Part shown: positions 15,846 through 24,870 of the stretch, in pieces
Layout: each line of letters opens with the position of its first letter
Numbering within the stretch: the first letter of the stretch is position 1
Source of the DNA: Deltaproteobacteria bacterium
GTDB taxonomy: Bacteria; Desulfobacterota; Desulfobacteria; Desulfobacterales; SURF-15
Direction: 5' to 3'
Length of the DNA stretch: 64,000 bases
Assembly (NCBI GenBank): GCA_019309565.1
Contig: JAFDFZ010000017.1
Span: forward strand, 39,296 to 103,295
Notes under the pieces: generated by a model
Databases searched by the model: none
What the model saw: only the letters and a program-made list of their open reading frames with translations
Told to the model about the DNA's origin: nothing
Translations under genes and position numbers: made by a program

Positions 15846-16652
15846 TTACTGTGAGATTCGGATAATCGCCCCAAGGCCGCCTTCAAGAAATCTATCCCTC
15901 CAGGCCTGCCGGAAAAGTGAAATGGCCTTATTTCCTGTGCAATGGCTGGGGGCGACCTTTTTTACGCCTAATTTTTTAAGTGCCTCAAGAATTTTCATTA
16001 TCTTTTCATAACTCATGCCGGATAGATGAAATCCACCCATTACAAGATAAACTGTATCTACGAAATGCTCATGTGCTTTTCTTACAATATTGACGATGCC
16101 AGGGTGTGAACAACCTGTAATGATTACAAGTCCTTTTGTTGTCCGAAGGATTAATGCCTGCTCTTTAATCCATCGTCCCATTTCTCCACTTGAGTAAGCT
16201 TGCTTCATAAGTAGGGTGGGATCTTTTATCACTTTGATGTTTGCTCCATAGCGCAAAATTTTCTGCTTATAGGAACCCGGAAAGGATTCCGGCAAACAAA
16301 CAGTAATATCAGAGTTTTGCCGAAGGAACATTTCTAATCCACCAGTGTGGTCGCCATGAATATGCGAGAGGAACACCATTTTCACTTCCATTGGATCTTT
16401 GTTCAAAAGAGTCATATTTTCAAGCAGTAGCTGACCGTTTCCACCCGTATCAAATAGGATCGTCTGCGCGGTACCTTCGATAAGACAAGAAAATCCCCAG
16501 GCGGCCCTCAACTGTTTCTTAAAAGGTACATTGTTATAAGTGACGGTAATGCTGATGGGGGAGGCCTGGGTTTTCCTATTTCCGTGTAACATAAAGAAGC
16601 CTGTTGAAAAAACAACCAGGATAAATACTATCATATAATCCCGATATATCAT
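15846..16652 (-). CDS. Metallo-beta-lactamase-fold hydrolase, COG1237-like, membrane-anchored
   Basis: A 268-residue MBL-fold protein with the metal motif SHIHGDHTGG (about residues 95-104), a downstream TGCSHPGI (the family's third ligand region) and a C-terminal PSHCTG histidine. This pattern matches COG1237, the family of the methanopterin-related aminobenzene phosphate synthase. Residues 7-24 are a hydrophobic segment after a short positive N-terminus, so it is probably exported or anchored, unusual for that family. ATG 16652 follows GGAG. Substrate unknown. Confidence 0.8.
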   Translation of the reverse strand: MIYRDYMIVFILVVFSTGFFMLHGNRKTQASPISITVTYNNVPFKKQLRAAWGFSCLIEGTAQTILFDTGGNGQLLLENMTLLNKDPMEVKMVFLSHIHGDHTGGLEMFLRQNSDITVCLPESFPGSYKQKILRYGANIKVIKDPTLLMKQAYSSGEMGRWIKEQALILRTTKGLVIITGCSHPGIVNIVRKAHEHFVDTVYLVMGGFHLSGMSYEKIMKILEALKKLGVKKVAPSHCTGNKAISLFRQAWRDRFLEGGLGAIIRISQ

Positions 16653-16911
16653 CTCCGAAACCTAAAAGATTCATTTGCCATTACTCGATTCAATCCTCAA
16701 GCTTTTTCAGCAAATCAAATGTTGGGGGGGTCGGATAAACCAGGTCATTTATATGATAATTCTGTTTTTCTTCTGTTATCTTGAGGGCAATCTTTATGCC
16801 ATAAAAGTGTTTATGAATCATAAAATTCTCTCAGCCCGAAAGGGATAAGGGCATCTTTTCGAATCGCCTTAAAATTCATTATAGACAATTTTGCTAAGAG
16901 GAAGGTAATTT

Positions 16912-16945
16912 AGAAATTTTGAGAAAAGAAATTTAGAAATTTTTC
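16912..16945 (+). promoter_or_regulatory. Putative enhancer site, copy 4 of 4
   Basis: A 34-base motif with core GAGAAAAGAAATTTAG, matching 4526-4559 almost base for base. It ends 86 bases before the -24 element at 17032. The stretch 16653-16911 upstream holds no recognised gene. Confidence 0.6.
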
Positions 16946-17031
16946 TAAAATTTGGTATCCAAAACAGACTTGGAATCGGTTATAGTATAAAGTTCTTTGA
17001 AATCATTACACTTATTTCATCGTTTTTCCCC

Positions 17032-17048
17032 TGGTATCCATCATGCAA
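17032..17048 (+). promoter_or_regulatory. Sigma-54 promoter of the DUF364 gene
   Basis: TGGTATCCATCATGCAA has GG-N10-GC and TGCAA; the -24 half is TGGTAT rather than TGGCAC. It is placed as the promoter at 4647 is relative to its enhancer-like motif, which raises its credibility. The gene starts 161 bases downstream. Confidence 0.55.
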
Positions 17049-17209
17049 AGGTAAAAAGAGAAAAAAGAATATCATTAAAGTTTTAACCAAAACCAAACCT
17101 TGCTTATATCTTGAGTGGAGGTTAAAATATAAAGATTCTGAGCCTGAACTATTCTATTTGCCTGGATCGCGTATAATCTCTGTTATTCCAACAGGCCAGT
17201 GGAGGGTGC

Positions 17210-17932
17210 ATGAGGATTCTGGATGGCTTGATATCAGCACTGGAGTTTGACAGCGTTGTTCGAGACATCCGCCAGGGGGTCTTTTACACCGGAGTGCTGA
17301 CTCGAAATTGCGGTCTGGCCGCCACCCTTCCCCGGGATGCCCTGCACCAAGAAGCACCGCTGGTAAAAGAGCCCGGAATCTTAATGGAAAAAAGCGCTTT
17401 GGAGCTTGCGCACCTGGCCTATTCCTCCAGCCTGCTCGAAGCAGCTATTGGTATGGCAGCAATAAATTCGCTGCTTAAGATTGACCAGGACGTATGCCTG
17501 GAATTAAATGCTGCTGAATTGATCAAGGATAAAGGAGATGGCAAAAAAATTGCCGTTGTAGGGCATTTTCCTTTCATTCCCAGGCTGCGTGAATATGCCA
17601 AGGAACTATGGGTAATAGAGAAAAATCCGAAAAAGGGGGATTTCGGTGAAGAGATGGCCGACAAACTGATTCCACAGGCCGAGGTAGTAGCGATAACCGG
17701 CAGTGCTATAACAAACCATACCATAGAACACCTGCTTTCGTTATGTGATTCCAGGGCTTACGTTATTTTATTGGGTGGCTCTGCTCCGCTGTCGCCGATA
17801 CTGTTCGACTACGGTGTGAATGCTGTGTCGGGCACAATGGTTATTGATTCGGCTGTTGCGTTGCGGTGTGTAAGTGAAGGGGCAAATTTCAGGCAGATAA
17901 AAGGTGTTGTACGGTTGACCATGAAAAAGTAG
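17210..17932 (+). CDS. DUF364/DUF4213 putative heavy-metal chelation protein
   Basis: A 240-residue protein of the DUF4213-DUF364 architecture: an N-terminal domain (about 1-95) and a Rossmann-like C-terminal domain (IAVVGHFPFIPRL at about 118, AITGSAITNHTIEHLL at about 163, VILLGGSAPLSPILFDYGV at about 185). The family is predicted to chelate heavy metals from the structure of one member; no reaction is proven. GGAGGG precedes ATG 17210. It is a single gene behind a promoter of the shared enhancer/sigma-54 type, linking it to the NifX/DUF1847 operon and suggesting a metal-related role. Confidence 0.8.
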   Translation: MRILDGLISALEFDSVVRDIRQGVFYTGVLTRNCGLAATLPRDALHQEAPLVKEPGILMEKSALELAHLAYSSSLLEAAIGMAAINSLLKIDQDVCLELNAAELIKDKGDGKKIAVVGHFPFIPRLREYAKELWVIEKNPKKGDFGEEMADKLIPQAEVVAITGSAITNHTIEHLLSLCDSRAYVILLGGSAPLSPILFDYGVNAVSGTMVIDSAVALRCVSEGANFRQIKGVVRLTMKK

Positions 17933-18112
17933 GCTTCCGGCTCTCTTCTGTCAACCTTTGTGTCTGCTTATTGTTGTTTTTAGAGTAATATGTAGTGTAT
18001 ATATTTTTTCAAACTATATCGCTATTTCAAGGAGTAAGAAACCAGAAGGTTGGTGCTAGATAAGATTTTATCATAACGGTTAAAAAACCATTCTCATAAG
18101 GAACTATTGAAA

Positions 18113-18550
18113 ATGAAGCCATTTAAAGACATCGAAAAAGAAATGAGGGCATATGAAATCGGCCCATTGGAAAAGCTGGCAGTCCAGGATGCCGTTATCA
18201 TCATTGCAGTCTATGCAGCCCAAATCGACCCTCAAAACAGTGAAGAGGATATTAAGCGGATTGAAGCCCTGGCTGAACAATGCCCGCTGTGCGTAGAGAG
18301 AAAAGAAGGCATTCTTTCAAGGATAAACAGATTTGTGAATCTACTGCGAACAATCGACTCTGAGAAAGCGATAGAGGCTGTGATTAAAGTTTTAGATCCG
18401 GAATCAAGGAAAGAAGCCTTTAAATTGGCTGCTGAAGTTGTGATTTCTGGTGATAAACCGCCCATAAAGAAAAGGGAAATTCTCGATAAACTGGCGAGAA
18501 AACTGTCTGTTGACAATCAGTTTGCAGAAAAAATAATAAACAAAGAGTAA
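18113..18550 (+). CDS. TerB-like helical protein
   Basis: A 145-residue mostly helical protein (DAVIIIAVYAAQIDPQNSEE, VLDPESRKEAFKLAAEVV). The acidic loop after the first helices and the repeated helical pattern recall the TerB tellurite-resistance fold, which binds divalent cations, but the match is by eye only. ATG 18113 is chosen over TTG 18107 because TAAGGA is better spaced to it. No neighbouring ter genes are present. Confidence 0.55.
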   Translation: MKPFKDIEKEMRAYEIGPLEKLAVQDAVIIIAVYAAQIDPQNSEEDIKRIEALAEQCPLCVERKEGILSRINRFVNLLRTIDSEKAIEAVIKVLDPESRKEAFKLAAEVVISGDKPPIKKREILDKLARKLSVDNQFAEKIINKE

Positions 18551-18768
18551 CATACACCCCACGGTCGCATTATGATTTAGATAATTTTTTCAAGGTACGT
18601 AAATTGGAAGCACATCATCCATTTTACCTTTTCTTTCCGAAACCGGATGCCTGAAAACTCCGTCTTTTCACCGAGATTTCACAGTTCAAATAAAATAGGA
18701 TGGTATTGCAAAAAAAGAATGGCGATATTTTATATTGGTGATCTTAAACAAGTTGAAAGAAAATTGCA

Positions 18769-19524
18769 ATGAATCTTCGAAGGGCCCTTATACATAGCTA
18801 TCTATTCTTTCCTTACGTCTGGCATAAACTCACCCGCAGCGGCCCCTTCGGCCGTAACCGGCCCGAGTACGTCAACGATCCGGTCATCTCAGATGGCAAT
18901 CCGCTTAAAGCTGCCCTTGCGCGGCACCACATCAAACAGTTTCACGAGTCCTCATGCTCGGTCGCCTCTGTGGTAACGGCTATCAATGCCATCCGTAAGC
19001 TGCAGTATCCGGATATGCCGCCCATCGGCCAGGAGGAAATCCTCGACACGGTCCGCACGGCCCACTGGAAGGAGCGGATGAGCAAAACGGGATATAAGGG
19101 AAGACGGGGGCTTCCTCTTCCGGTGCTGGGGGAGGTGGTCGAAGGCAGCCTTGCGGCATATCAAATCACATACCGGCACGTGGAAACCGTTTATGCCTCA
19201 AAAGACCCTGCTGAGGCCGAGACCATCCGGGAGGTTCTTCGTAAAAGGCTTTATGCGTTTGAAAAGGAGGGAAACTGCTTGATCATCGCTCATTTCGATC
19301 AGGGAGCCTATGTTCCGGCACTTAACATCCCCCATATCTCTCCGGTGGGCGGCTTTGATCCGGAGAGCGGCCGTGTGCTTATCCTCGATGTTGATCCGTA
19401 CCAGGAAACTGCGTACTGGGTTACCTTCGATACCTTCTACGCGGGCCTTGCCAGCAACTACAATCATGTTCTGCGTCTTTTCGGATACCGCTGCGGAGGT
19501 TATGTATTTATCGAGTTTGCATGA
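18769..19524 (+). CDS. Phytochelatin synthase-like cysteine peptidase
   Basis: A 251-residue protein with the phytochelatin synthase papain-like triad: C63 in HESSCSVASVVTAIN, H189 in HISPVGGF and D207 in ILDVDPYQ. Bacterial members usually hydrolyse glutathione to gamma-glutamylcysteine and some make short phytochelatins. Here the metal-responsive C-terminal domain of plant enzymes is absent, as in other bacterial forms. A hydrophobic stretch near residues 8-20 may be a weak membrane anchor. The gene stands alone, with a modest RBS (GAAAGAAA). A role in thiol or metal homeostasis is likely. Confidence 0.8.
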   Translation: MNLRRALIHSYLFFPYVWHKLTRSGPFGRNRPEYVNDPVISDGNPLKAALARHHIKQFHESSCSVASVVTAINAIRKLQYPDMPPIGQEEILDTVRTAHWKERMSKTGYKGRRGLPLPVLGEVVEGSLAAYQITYRHVETVYASKDPAEAETIREVLRKRLYAFEKEGNCLIIAHFDQGAYVPALNIPHISPVGGFDPESGRVLILDVDPYQETAYWVTFDTFYAGLASNYNHVLRLFGYRCGGYVFIEFA

Positions 19525-19787
19525 CTGCGACAGAGATTGAAGAACAGGGCCTTTGAGATTAGAGAATCTTGATAATCTGCTTTTCACCCACAAAAGCGAA
19601 TAAAAGATCCCGCTAAAGAAACTTCCAGAATTGCTGCCATCGCTCTATTATTTTTGTCCTGAGTTTGTAAATACGCTATCATATCTAAAAATCAAAGGAT
19701 GTATCTGTCGATTTTCAATTGAATGGATGTTGATGGTATATTGAGGGTTGTATTCGGGAGGCAGGTTTCCGGTCTTTCTGTTGATAG

Positions 19788-20180
19788 CGGAATTATCCAT
19801 CTGTCACCTGGGATGTCATCGGCATCAAGGCAAGGCTTGAAGAAGATGGATTGATTCATTACCGGATAGCAGATGAATACATGGAAAATGAGAAAGGATG
19901 CTACCTGTTCCATCCCAAAACCTCTGTGCTGCCATTGACAATGGGCGGGCTTATCCGCATGATGGACACCGCTGAGTTGAAGAAGGAGTACAATCTGGGA
20001 TAAGCAGGCCTTACATCGTGGAGAGATTACAGTTACGATGAGGTTGGGCCCAACAGGGAACGACTCGAAGCACTGCTCCATTTCGTTCAGGTCGATTAAG
20101 ATTTCTATCCTGATCTGCACCCCTGGTACGAGGACGAAGCACTCGAGTGGTATTCGGCACGATTGGTCGAGTTGAAGTAA
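19788..20180 (+). pseudogene. Remnant of an unrecognised protein gene
   Basis: One frame reads protein-like sequence (IKARLEEDGLIHYRIADEY, LTSWRDYSYDEVGPNRERL, LHPWYEDEALEWYSARL) interrupted by TAA at 20001 and 20097 and ended by TAA at 20178. Upstream the frame meets TAG at 19785, and no start with an RBS is seen. Composition and continuity across the stops argue for a decayed gene of at least 130 codons. I do not recognise the family. Confidence 0.55.
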
Positions 20181-20446
20181 AGCGAAAAAAATGAACCACT
20201 TATTGTTGATATCACAGGTTGATCTTTGTATCTTAAGCAGCAAGCAAAAAAGAACCTACCATGAAATGAAAGGCGGTTGAAAATAAGCCATCATGCAAAG
20301 GCTTTGGCAGAACGATTTTTAAATTTCAACAACGACATGATCTCGTTTGTGGAAAGCTGCTCACAGGAAAGAAGAAAAACAAAGTAATATATTGCCCATA
20401 TGTTGCACATGTGCTATTTTGTTATTTAAAGGTAAAGCTATATTCC

Positions 20447-20655
20447 AGCCTAAACTGATAAGTTCCAAGTCCGGGGTTATAATGTTATAACCCATTCAAA
20501 CTGCTCAAGATACCGACCGAAAGGGATTTAGGAAGATTCATCATAAATAAATAGGTTAAATAAGATTATACTACAATAAATACGCGTCCTTTTAATACAT
20601 GGCATCTGTGAGTTTTAACCCAGAGCCCAGAACGATAAACCGCTCAACCTAGGTT
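20447..20655 (-). repeat. Repeat family D, copy 1 (~210 bp)
   Basis: In minus orientation it begins AGGTTGAGCGGTTTATCGTT, contains ATGCCATGTATTAAAAGG and TTTATGATGAAT, and ends with CTTATCAGTTTAGG. It matches 55203-55403 over its whole length and 29866-29994 and 51620-51755 in part. The ends are imperfect inverted repeats (GCGGTTYATCG against ATCGGTTC). It accounts for most of the gap 20181-20683. Confidence 0.65.
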
Positions 20656-20683
20656 CAGCATAAAGCACACAAGGAGTTTTAAA

Positions 20684-20968
20684 ATTACCACACCCGAACA
20701 ACGCGAGACCATGCTAAGAAAACCCATCCTCATGCCGCCGAACATTATCGATAAAATTGCCAAGATCGCGAATAAAAGAAAGGTTTCCTTTGCCGAAGTC
20801 GTCAGGGACGCGGTTGACGCTTTTGACGGCGATTTATCCTTGCAGGACGAGAACCTATTAGAAGCGTTGGCGGACACTATGGTTAAAACAACCCGGGAGG
20901 TTATTGAAAAAATTGACGCTATTGAAAAGCGGCTCGATGAGATGCATTCCATGCTGGAGGTTAAATAA
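20684..20968 (+). CDS. Ribbon-helix-helix-type DNA-binding protein with C-terminal coiled coil
   Basis: The recognisable part reads LRKPILMPPNIIDKIAKIAN, SFAEVVRDAVDAF, a CopG/Arc-like strand-helix-helix, then a charged helix (VIEKIDAIEKRLDEMHSML). ATG 20711 has no RBS. AAGGAG at 20671 is ideally spaced instead for an in-frame ATT at 20684, giving an N-terminus TTPEQRETMLRKP that looks natural. An ATT start is rare but used in bacteria; if it is not used the protein is the 85 residues from 20711. Its stop overlaps the next ATG (TAATG), so the genes are coupled. Such pairs often act in autoregulated addiction or mobile-element systems. Confidence 0.6.
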   Translation: MTTPEQRETMLRKPILMPPNIIDKIAKIANKRKVSFAEVVRDAVDAFDGDLSLQDENLLEALADTMVKTTREVIEKIDAIEKRLDEMHSMLEVK

Positions 20969-21167
20969 TGGGTGTCAGCGAAAAGGTCATGGAGGCGTTA
21001 GGGGCGGGAATTCTCCTGAATGAAAGGATCCTCACCTTTGTCGACAAGGTAAACCGTATGGATCAGGAATACGGCATATGAACGAGCGGCTTATAAGGCT
21101 GGAAACCATGGTTGAAATCGTCCAGAAACGGCAGGCTCGAACGGAAAGATCGGAGATTGATTCGTAA
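20968..21167 (+). pseudogene. Partner of the RHH gene, probably split by a frameshift
   Basis: ATG 20968 opens a 37-codon frame (MGVSEKVMEALGAGILLNER, LTFVDKVNRMDQE) ending at TGA 21079. An overlapping ATG 21078 continues with MNERLIRLETMVEIVQKRQA to 21165-21167. The two pieces read like one ~65-residue coiled-coil protein with a one-base deletion near 21075, but an ATGA overlap could also couple two real peptides. No family is recognised. Confidence 0.5.
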
Positions 21168-21298
21168 ATTTCCTCAACCAAAATAAAAAGAGAAAGAGAA
21201 CAGAAGAGATATAACATTGGAATAAGTTACTTAATTTTTTATGGATGTCCCGCTTTCTACGCTAAGTGGGCGGATTAGGAAAGTCGGAAAGGAGGTGG

Positions 21299-21314
21299 TG
21301 GCCTGGTACTTGCA
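21299..21314 (+). promoter_or_regulatory. Sigma-54 promoter-like site before the TAXI gene
   Basis: TGGCCTGGTACTTGCA has GG-N10-GC and a perfect TTGCA. It lies 184 bases before the TAXI start. The 86-88-base enhancer architecture of the other loci is missing, so a different activator would be needed. The rest of 21168-21497 holds no gene. Confidence 0.45.
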
Positions 21315-21497
21315 GGTGCATTTATACACAGCGCCATAATAACTTGCGCATTTATCTGTTGTAAAGTTGATTTTAAAAATCCAATATAGCGTTAAACACG
21401 CTGGATGCTGTGTGTGTATGCACAATGATTTATGTCGTTCTGTATAGTTCAGAGTTTAAAGACGCTAAATCAGTAATAAAGTCAAAAGGAGGTCAAA

Positions 21498-22583
21498 ATG
21501 AAAAAGATTAAAATTAAATTGTTATTGGTTTTAGCATTGGCTTTGGTGCTAGTATGGGCATTTGCTTTACCTGGTCCTGCGGAAGCTAGGAAAAAAATGT
21601 GGAGATGGGGGACGGCTGGTCCAGGAAGCACTGGTTATAAAGTGTCTGCCTTCATGGCAGATTTCTTGCGAAGGGGTATGCCGGATTATGACATTACCAT
21701 TTATCCATACGCTTCTACCACTGCTAACATCAAGAGCTTTTTAGTGGGTGAGCTGGAATCCGTATACTCGGCAGAGCCGGGATTGAGAAAACTATACTCG
21801 TTTAAAAAACCATTTAAGGGCTTTGAACCCAACGTAAAGCAGATGCCGGTGCAGTCTTTCTGGGCCTACACAATGGAAACACATATATTGACCTTACCGA
21901 AATGGAAGGACAAATATCGGACATGGGAGGATTTGGACGGCAAGAAAATCTTCATGACTAAGGCGGGATATATGAACCACATCAACATCTTCAGAGCTAT
22001 GAGGGACATCTGTGGCCTGAAGATAACGCACGTGGAGGTGGATATGACAAAAGTTGCGGATGCCCTGAGAGGGGGAACTATAGACGCCACCGCAGCTTAC
22101 ACAACGGCGACGGTATCCTTGCCGAGCTGGCTTAAGGTGCTTGATGTAGCCAGCCCCCTGCAGGGCGTAAACCCAACCGCAACACAAATCAAGAAGTTAA
22201 CAGCGGCAGGTTTTACTCCGGTAAAGATTAACATCAAGAAAGCCTATACTAGAGATCTTGGAGTGGATGAACTATATGGTGTGCCTTTTTACTTCGGATA
22301 CCACCACGGGCTCCGCTTCTCGGAAGAAGGCGTTTATAGAGCGCTTAAAGTATTTGAAAAAGAAGCAGCTGCACTATCTAAACTAGACCCTGGTTTTGGA
22401 CCACTAGCCGCAGACTTCGCTGGGTTCCAGGTCCGGGGGATAAGGAGCATTCCCCAGGTTCCAGTACATCCGGGATTGGCTGAGTATCTGAAGGAAAAGG
22501 GCCTATGGGACAAGGCCTGGATAATCGCTACTGAGGATACGATCAAGGCAGCCATAAAGGCTATGAAAGCCAAAGCGCGCTGA
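21498..22583 (+). CDS. TAXI-family TRAP transporter solute-binding protein
   Basis: A 361-residue periplasmic binding protein. Residues 1-30 are a classic Sec signal (KKIKIK, a leucine-rich core, cleavage after GPAEA). The mature part starts RWGTAGPGSTGYKVSAFMAD, the TAXI signature. TAXI proteins deliver ligands, often carboxylates or amino acids, to a fused TRAP membrane protein; the ligand cannot be read here. AAAGGAGG precedes the ATG. The cognate permease gene follows after 183 bases. Confidence 0.92.
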   Translation: MKKIKIKLLLVLALALVLVWAFALPGPAEARKKMWRWGTAGPGSTGYKVSAFMADFLRRGMPDYDITIYPYASTTANIKSFLVGELESVYSAEPGLRKLYSFKKPFKGFEPNVKQMPVQSFWAYTMETHILTLPKWKDKYRTWEDLDGKKIFMTKAGYMNHINIFRAMRDICGLKITHVEVDMTKVADALRGGTIDATAAYTTATVSLPSWLKVLDVASPLQGVNPTATQIKKLTAAGFTPVKINIKKAYTRDLGVDELYGVPFYFGYHHGLRFSEEGVYRALKVFEKEAAALSKLDPGFGPLAADFAGFQVRGIRSIPQVPVHPGLAEYLKEKGLWDKAWIIATEDTIKAAIKAMKAKAR

Positions 22584-22766
22584 ACTTTTTGGAAAAGCAA
22601 GCGGTGTTTATACTGCCGCGATAAGTCAAAAACAAGACTCATGACTTTCTTTCCATTTACTTAGTTAAGTAGTCTTAAGCACTTATCATAGTGGGCTTAC
22701 CCCTGTGAAATCTCAGCAGCGGGTGAGCTCACTGTTTCTTGAGTCATATTGCCAGGGGGTGAAAAG

Positions 22767-24743
22767 GTGAAAAAAAATCCCTTGCAAGATAAAGCGTATC
22801 GATTGGCTGAAATTCGCAGATTCTCGACCCCCTGCTATCTTGTAGCAACTATGGTATATTTACTAATTTCATTACATTATTACACGACCGGCTTAGGTGG
22901 AGCCATGCTGCTCGCCGTAACTCTGGTCCCGCTAGCATACGTGCTGTGGGTTTTAAATTCCTTTGTGGTCGGAGAGCTGCCGTATCCCCGTCTAGGACTT
23001 AAACTCAATATTACAATCGCCAGTTTGTACATCGCTATCTGCATCGTTGCCGTAATATACTTGAGAGTGGAGTTTGACGCCCTGGTTTATGACAGAGCTG
23101 GTTTCTTTAATACTGCTGATAAAATAGTAGGGGCGATGATGCTTGGTCTCATTATCGAATACACCAGACGCGAGCATCGTTTGCTCTTTTATCTGATCCT
23201 TTTTCTCATGCTCTATTCCGTTTACGGGTGGGTCTTTCCAGGTATATTCGGTCATCCCGGTGTCTCCTGGACAAGAGTAATCACATCTTCTTCTATTGAG
23301 ATTACATTGGGCCTATTTGGAACCTATTCACAAACCGGGGTAGGCGTTATCGCTGCATTTTTCATGTTTTTAGGTATTGCACAGGGATTTGGTGTTCAGG
23401 AATCTATTGTCAAAACTTTCACGGGAATATTTGCCAAACGTAAGACCCTCATTCCACAAACAGCGGTAGTGACTTCGATGGCTATTGCTACCTGTAGTGG
23501 TTCAGGGGCAGCGAATGCGGCCATAACCGGGCAATACACTATACCGTTGATGAAAAGGGCTGGGTTCCCCGCCCTTTACGCTGGTGCAGTGGAGGCTTCA
23601 TCTTCGCTGGGAGGTCTGCTAATGCCGCCGGTAATGGCGATAGCCGGTTTCCTCATGGCTGACTTTCTAGGAGTGACGTATTTCGAGGTTATTGCCCGAG
23701 GATATGCCCCGGCCTTAATTTTCTTTGGTATCATATCCTTATCGGTTTACCTCTTTACAACACGCTTCGTGCGGGGAAGGGATATTGACCCGGATTCAGA
23801 ACTGCTTCCGGTTTTTCAAAGATTCTCCAAAATAGATGTGTTCAACACAGCTATTTTCTTTACCTTCATCGGTGTCTTGATCTATTTGATGGGTGTGCTC
23901 TGGTTCGACGCATCCAAAGCTGCGCTTAACATTGCGATCGGTCTCTTTATCGCCTCTTCTTTGCTCCGCATATATGTCCATGCTGGGACGATTTCGGATA
24001 AAATAAAGGAGTGGGCTATATGTTTGCGCCACGCCTTAGAGGCATTTGCCAGGGTCACAGCCCCGCTCATTCTTTTACTCGCCATGCTTGGGGTGATGAT
24101 AAATCTGTTCGTGGTTAGCGGATGGATGATTAAGCTGATGGGGATGCTGGCTACGATCGGAGAATTCAATGTCGTAGCTCTTATCGGAATGGGGTTTCTA
24201 ATTGGAGTCTTTTTAGGACTGGGGATACCGCCGTCGGCCTGTTACATACTGTCAGCCGTGGTAGTCATCCCCCCTATGACACGAATGGGGTTCAACCCTT
24301 GGGTGGCTCATTTCTTCTTATTTTTCATAGCGGTAATATCCGAATATTCGCCACCAACCTCACTTGTCGCTGCTGTTGCTTCGCGTATCTCAGGGGCCTC
24401 CTTTATGAAGACGATGATGGTAACGCTGCAGATATCGATTCCCTTTTTTTTCCTCACTTTCGCCATTTTCAACTGGGATATTTTGTTGTTGGAGCCTGGT
24501 TTAGCGCAACTGGCCGCTCTGGTTGTGCTAATTATTGGATGCTTGACAGCAGCTGCCGCCATCCATGGTAGGCTTTTTGAACGTAAAGAGCATGACCTTC
24601 CTTCAAGATTTCTTATCCTCGTATTGGCGCTGTTTATCCTGTTTTTTCCTAAAGGTATGCTTTCGGTATTGGCATTGATACCAGCGGTGGCTATGATACT
24701 GCTCGTGATCCGGCGAACAGAAAAAATATCGGCACGTTCTTAG
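22767..24743 (+). CDS. TRAP transporter fused permease (DctQM-type, TAXI partner)
   Basis: A 658-residue integral membrane protein. Five or so N-terminal spans correspond to the small DctQ subunit, followed by the large DctM domain with the family's GSGAANAAITGQYTIPLMKR and GLGIPPSACYILSAVVVIPP loops, then extra C-terminal spans. Fusion of Q and M is typical for TAXI systems. It uses a sodium or proton gradient to import the solute captured by the preceding gene product. GTG 22767 is preferred because AGGGGGTG lies about eight bases upstream; TTG 22749 overlaps that RBS. Confidence 0.92.
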   Translation: MKKNPLQDKAYRLAEIRRFSTPCYLVATMVYLLISLHYYTTGLGGAMLLAVTLVPLAYVLWVLNSFVVGELPYPRLGLKLNITIASLYIAICIVAVIYLRVEFDALVYDRAGFFNTADKIVGAMMLGLIIEYTRREHRLLFYLILFLMLYSVYGWVFPGIFGHPGVSWTRVITSSSIEITLGLFGTYSQTGVGVIAAFFMFLGIAQGFGVQESIVKTFTGIFAKRKTLIPQTAVVTSMAIATCSGSGAANAAITGQYTIPLMKRAGFPALYAGAVEASSSLGGLLMPPVMAIAGFLMADFLGVTYFEVIARGYAPALIFFGIISLSVYLFTTRFVRGRDIDPDSELLPVFQRFSKIDVFNTAIFFTFIGVLIYLMGVLWFDASKAALNIAIGLFIASSLLRIYVHAGTISDKIKEWAICLRHALEAFARVTAPLILLLAMLGVMINLFVVSGWMIKLMGMLATIGEFNVVALIGMGFLIGVFLGLGIPPSACYILSAVVVIPPMTRMGFNPWVAHFFLFFIAVISEYSPPTSLVAAVASRISGASFMKTMMVTLQISIPFFFLTFAIFNWDILLLEPGLAQLAALVVLIIGCLTAAAAIHGRLFERKEHDLPSRFLILVLALFILFFPKGMLSVLALIPAVAMILLVIRRTEKISARS

Positions 24744-24870
24744 GATGGCTATATTCGCTATCGTGCCGGCCTGGTTGCCAATACGGATTATGACCAGCAG
24801 CCGATTTATTGCCAGGCCCCGGAAAGAATCGAAGCATATTTATTTCTTTTTTAAAGAGCGAAATTAAAGT

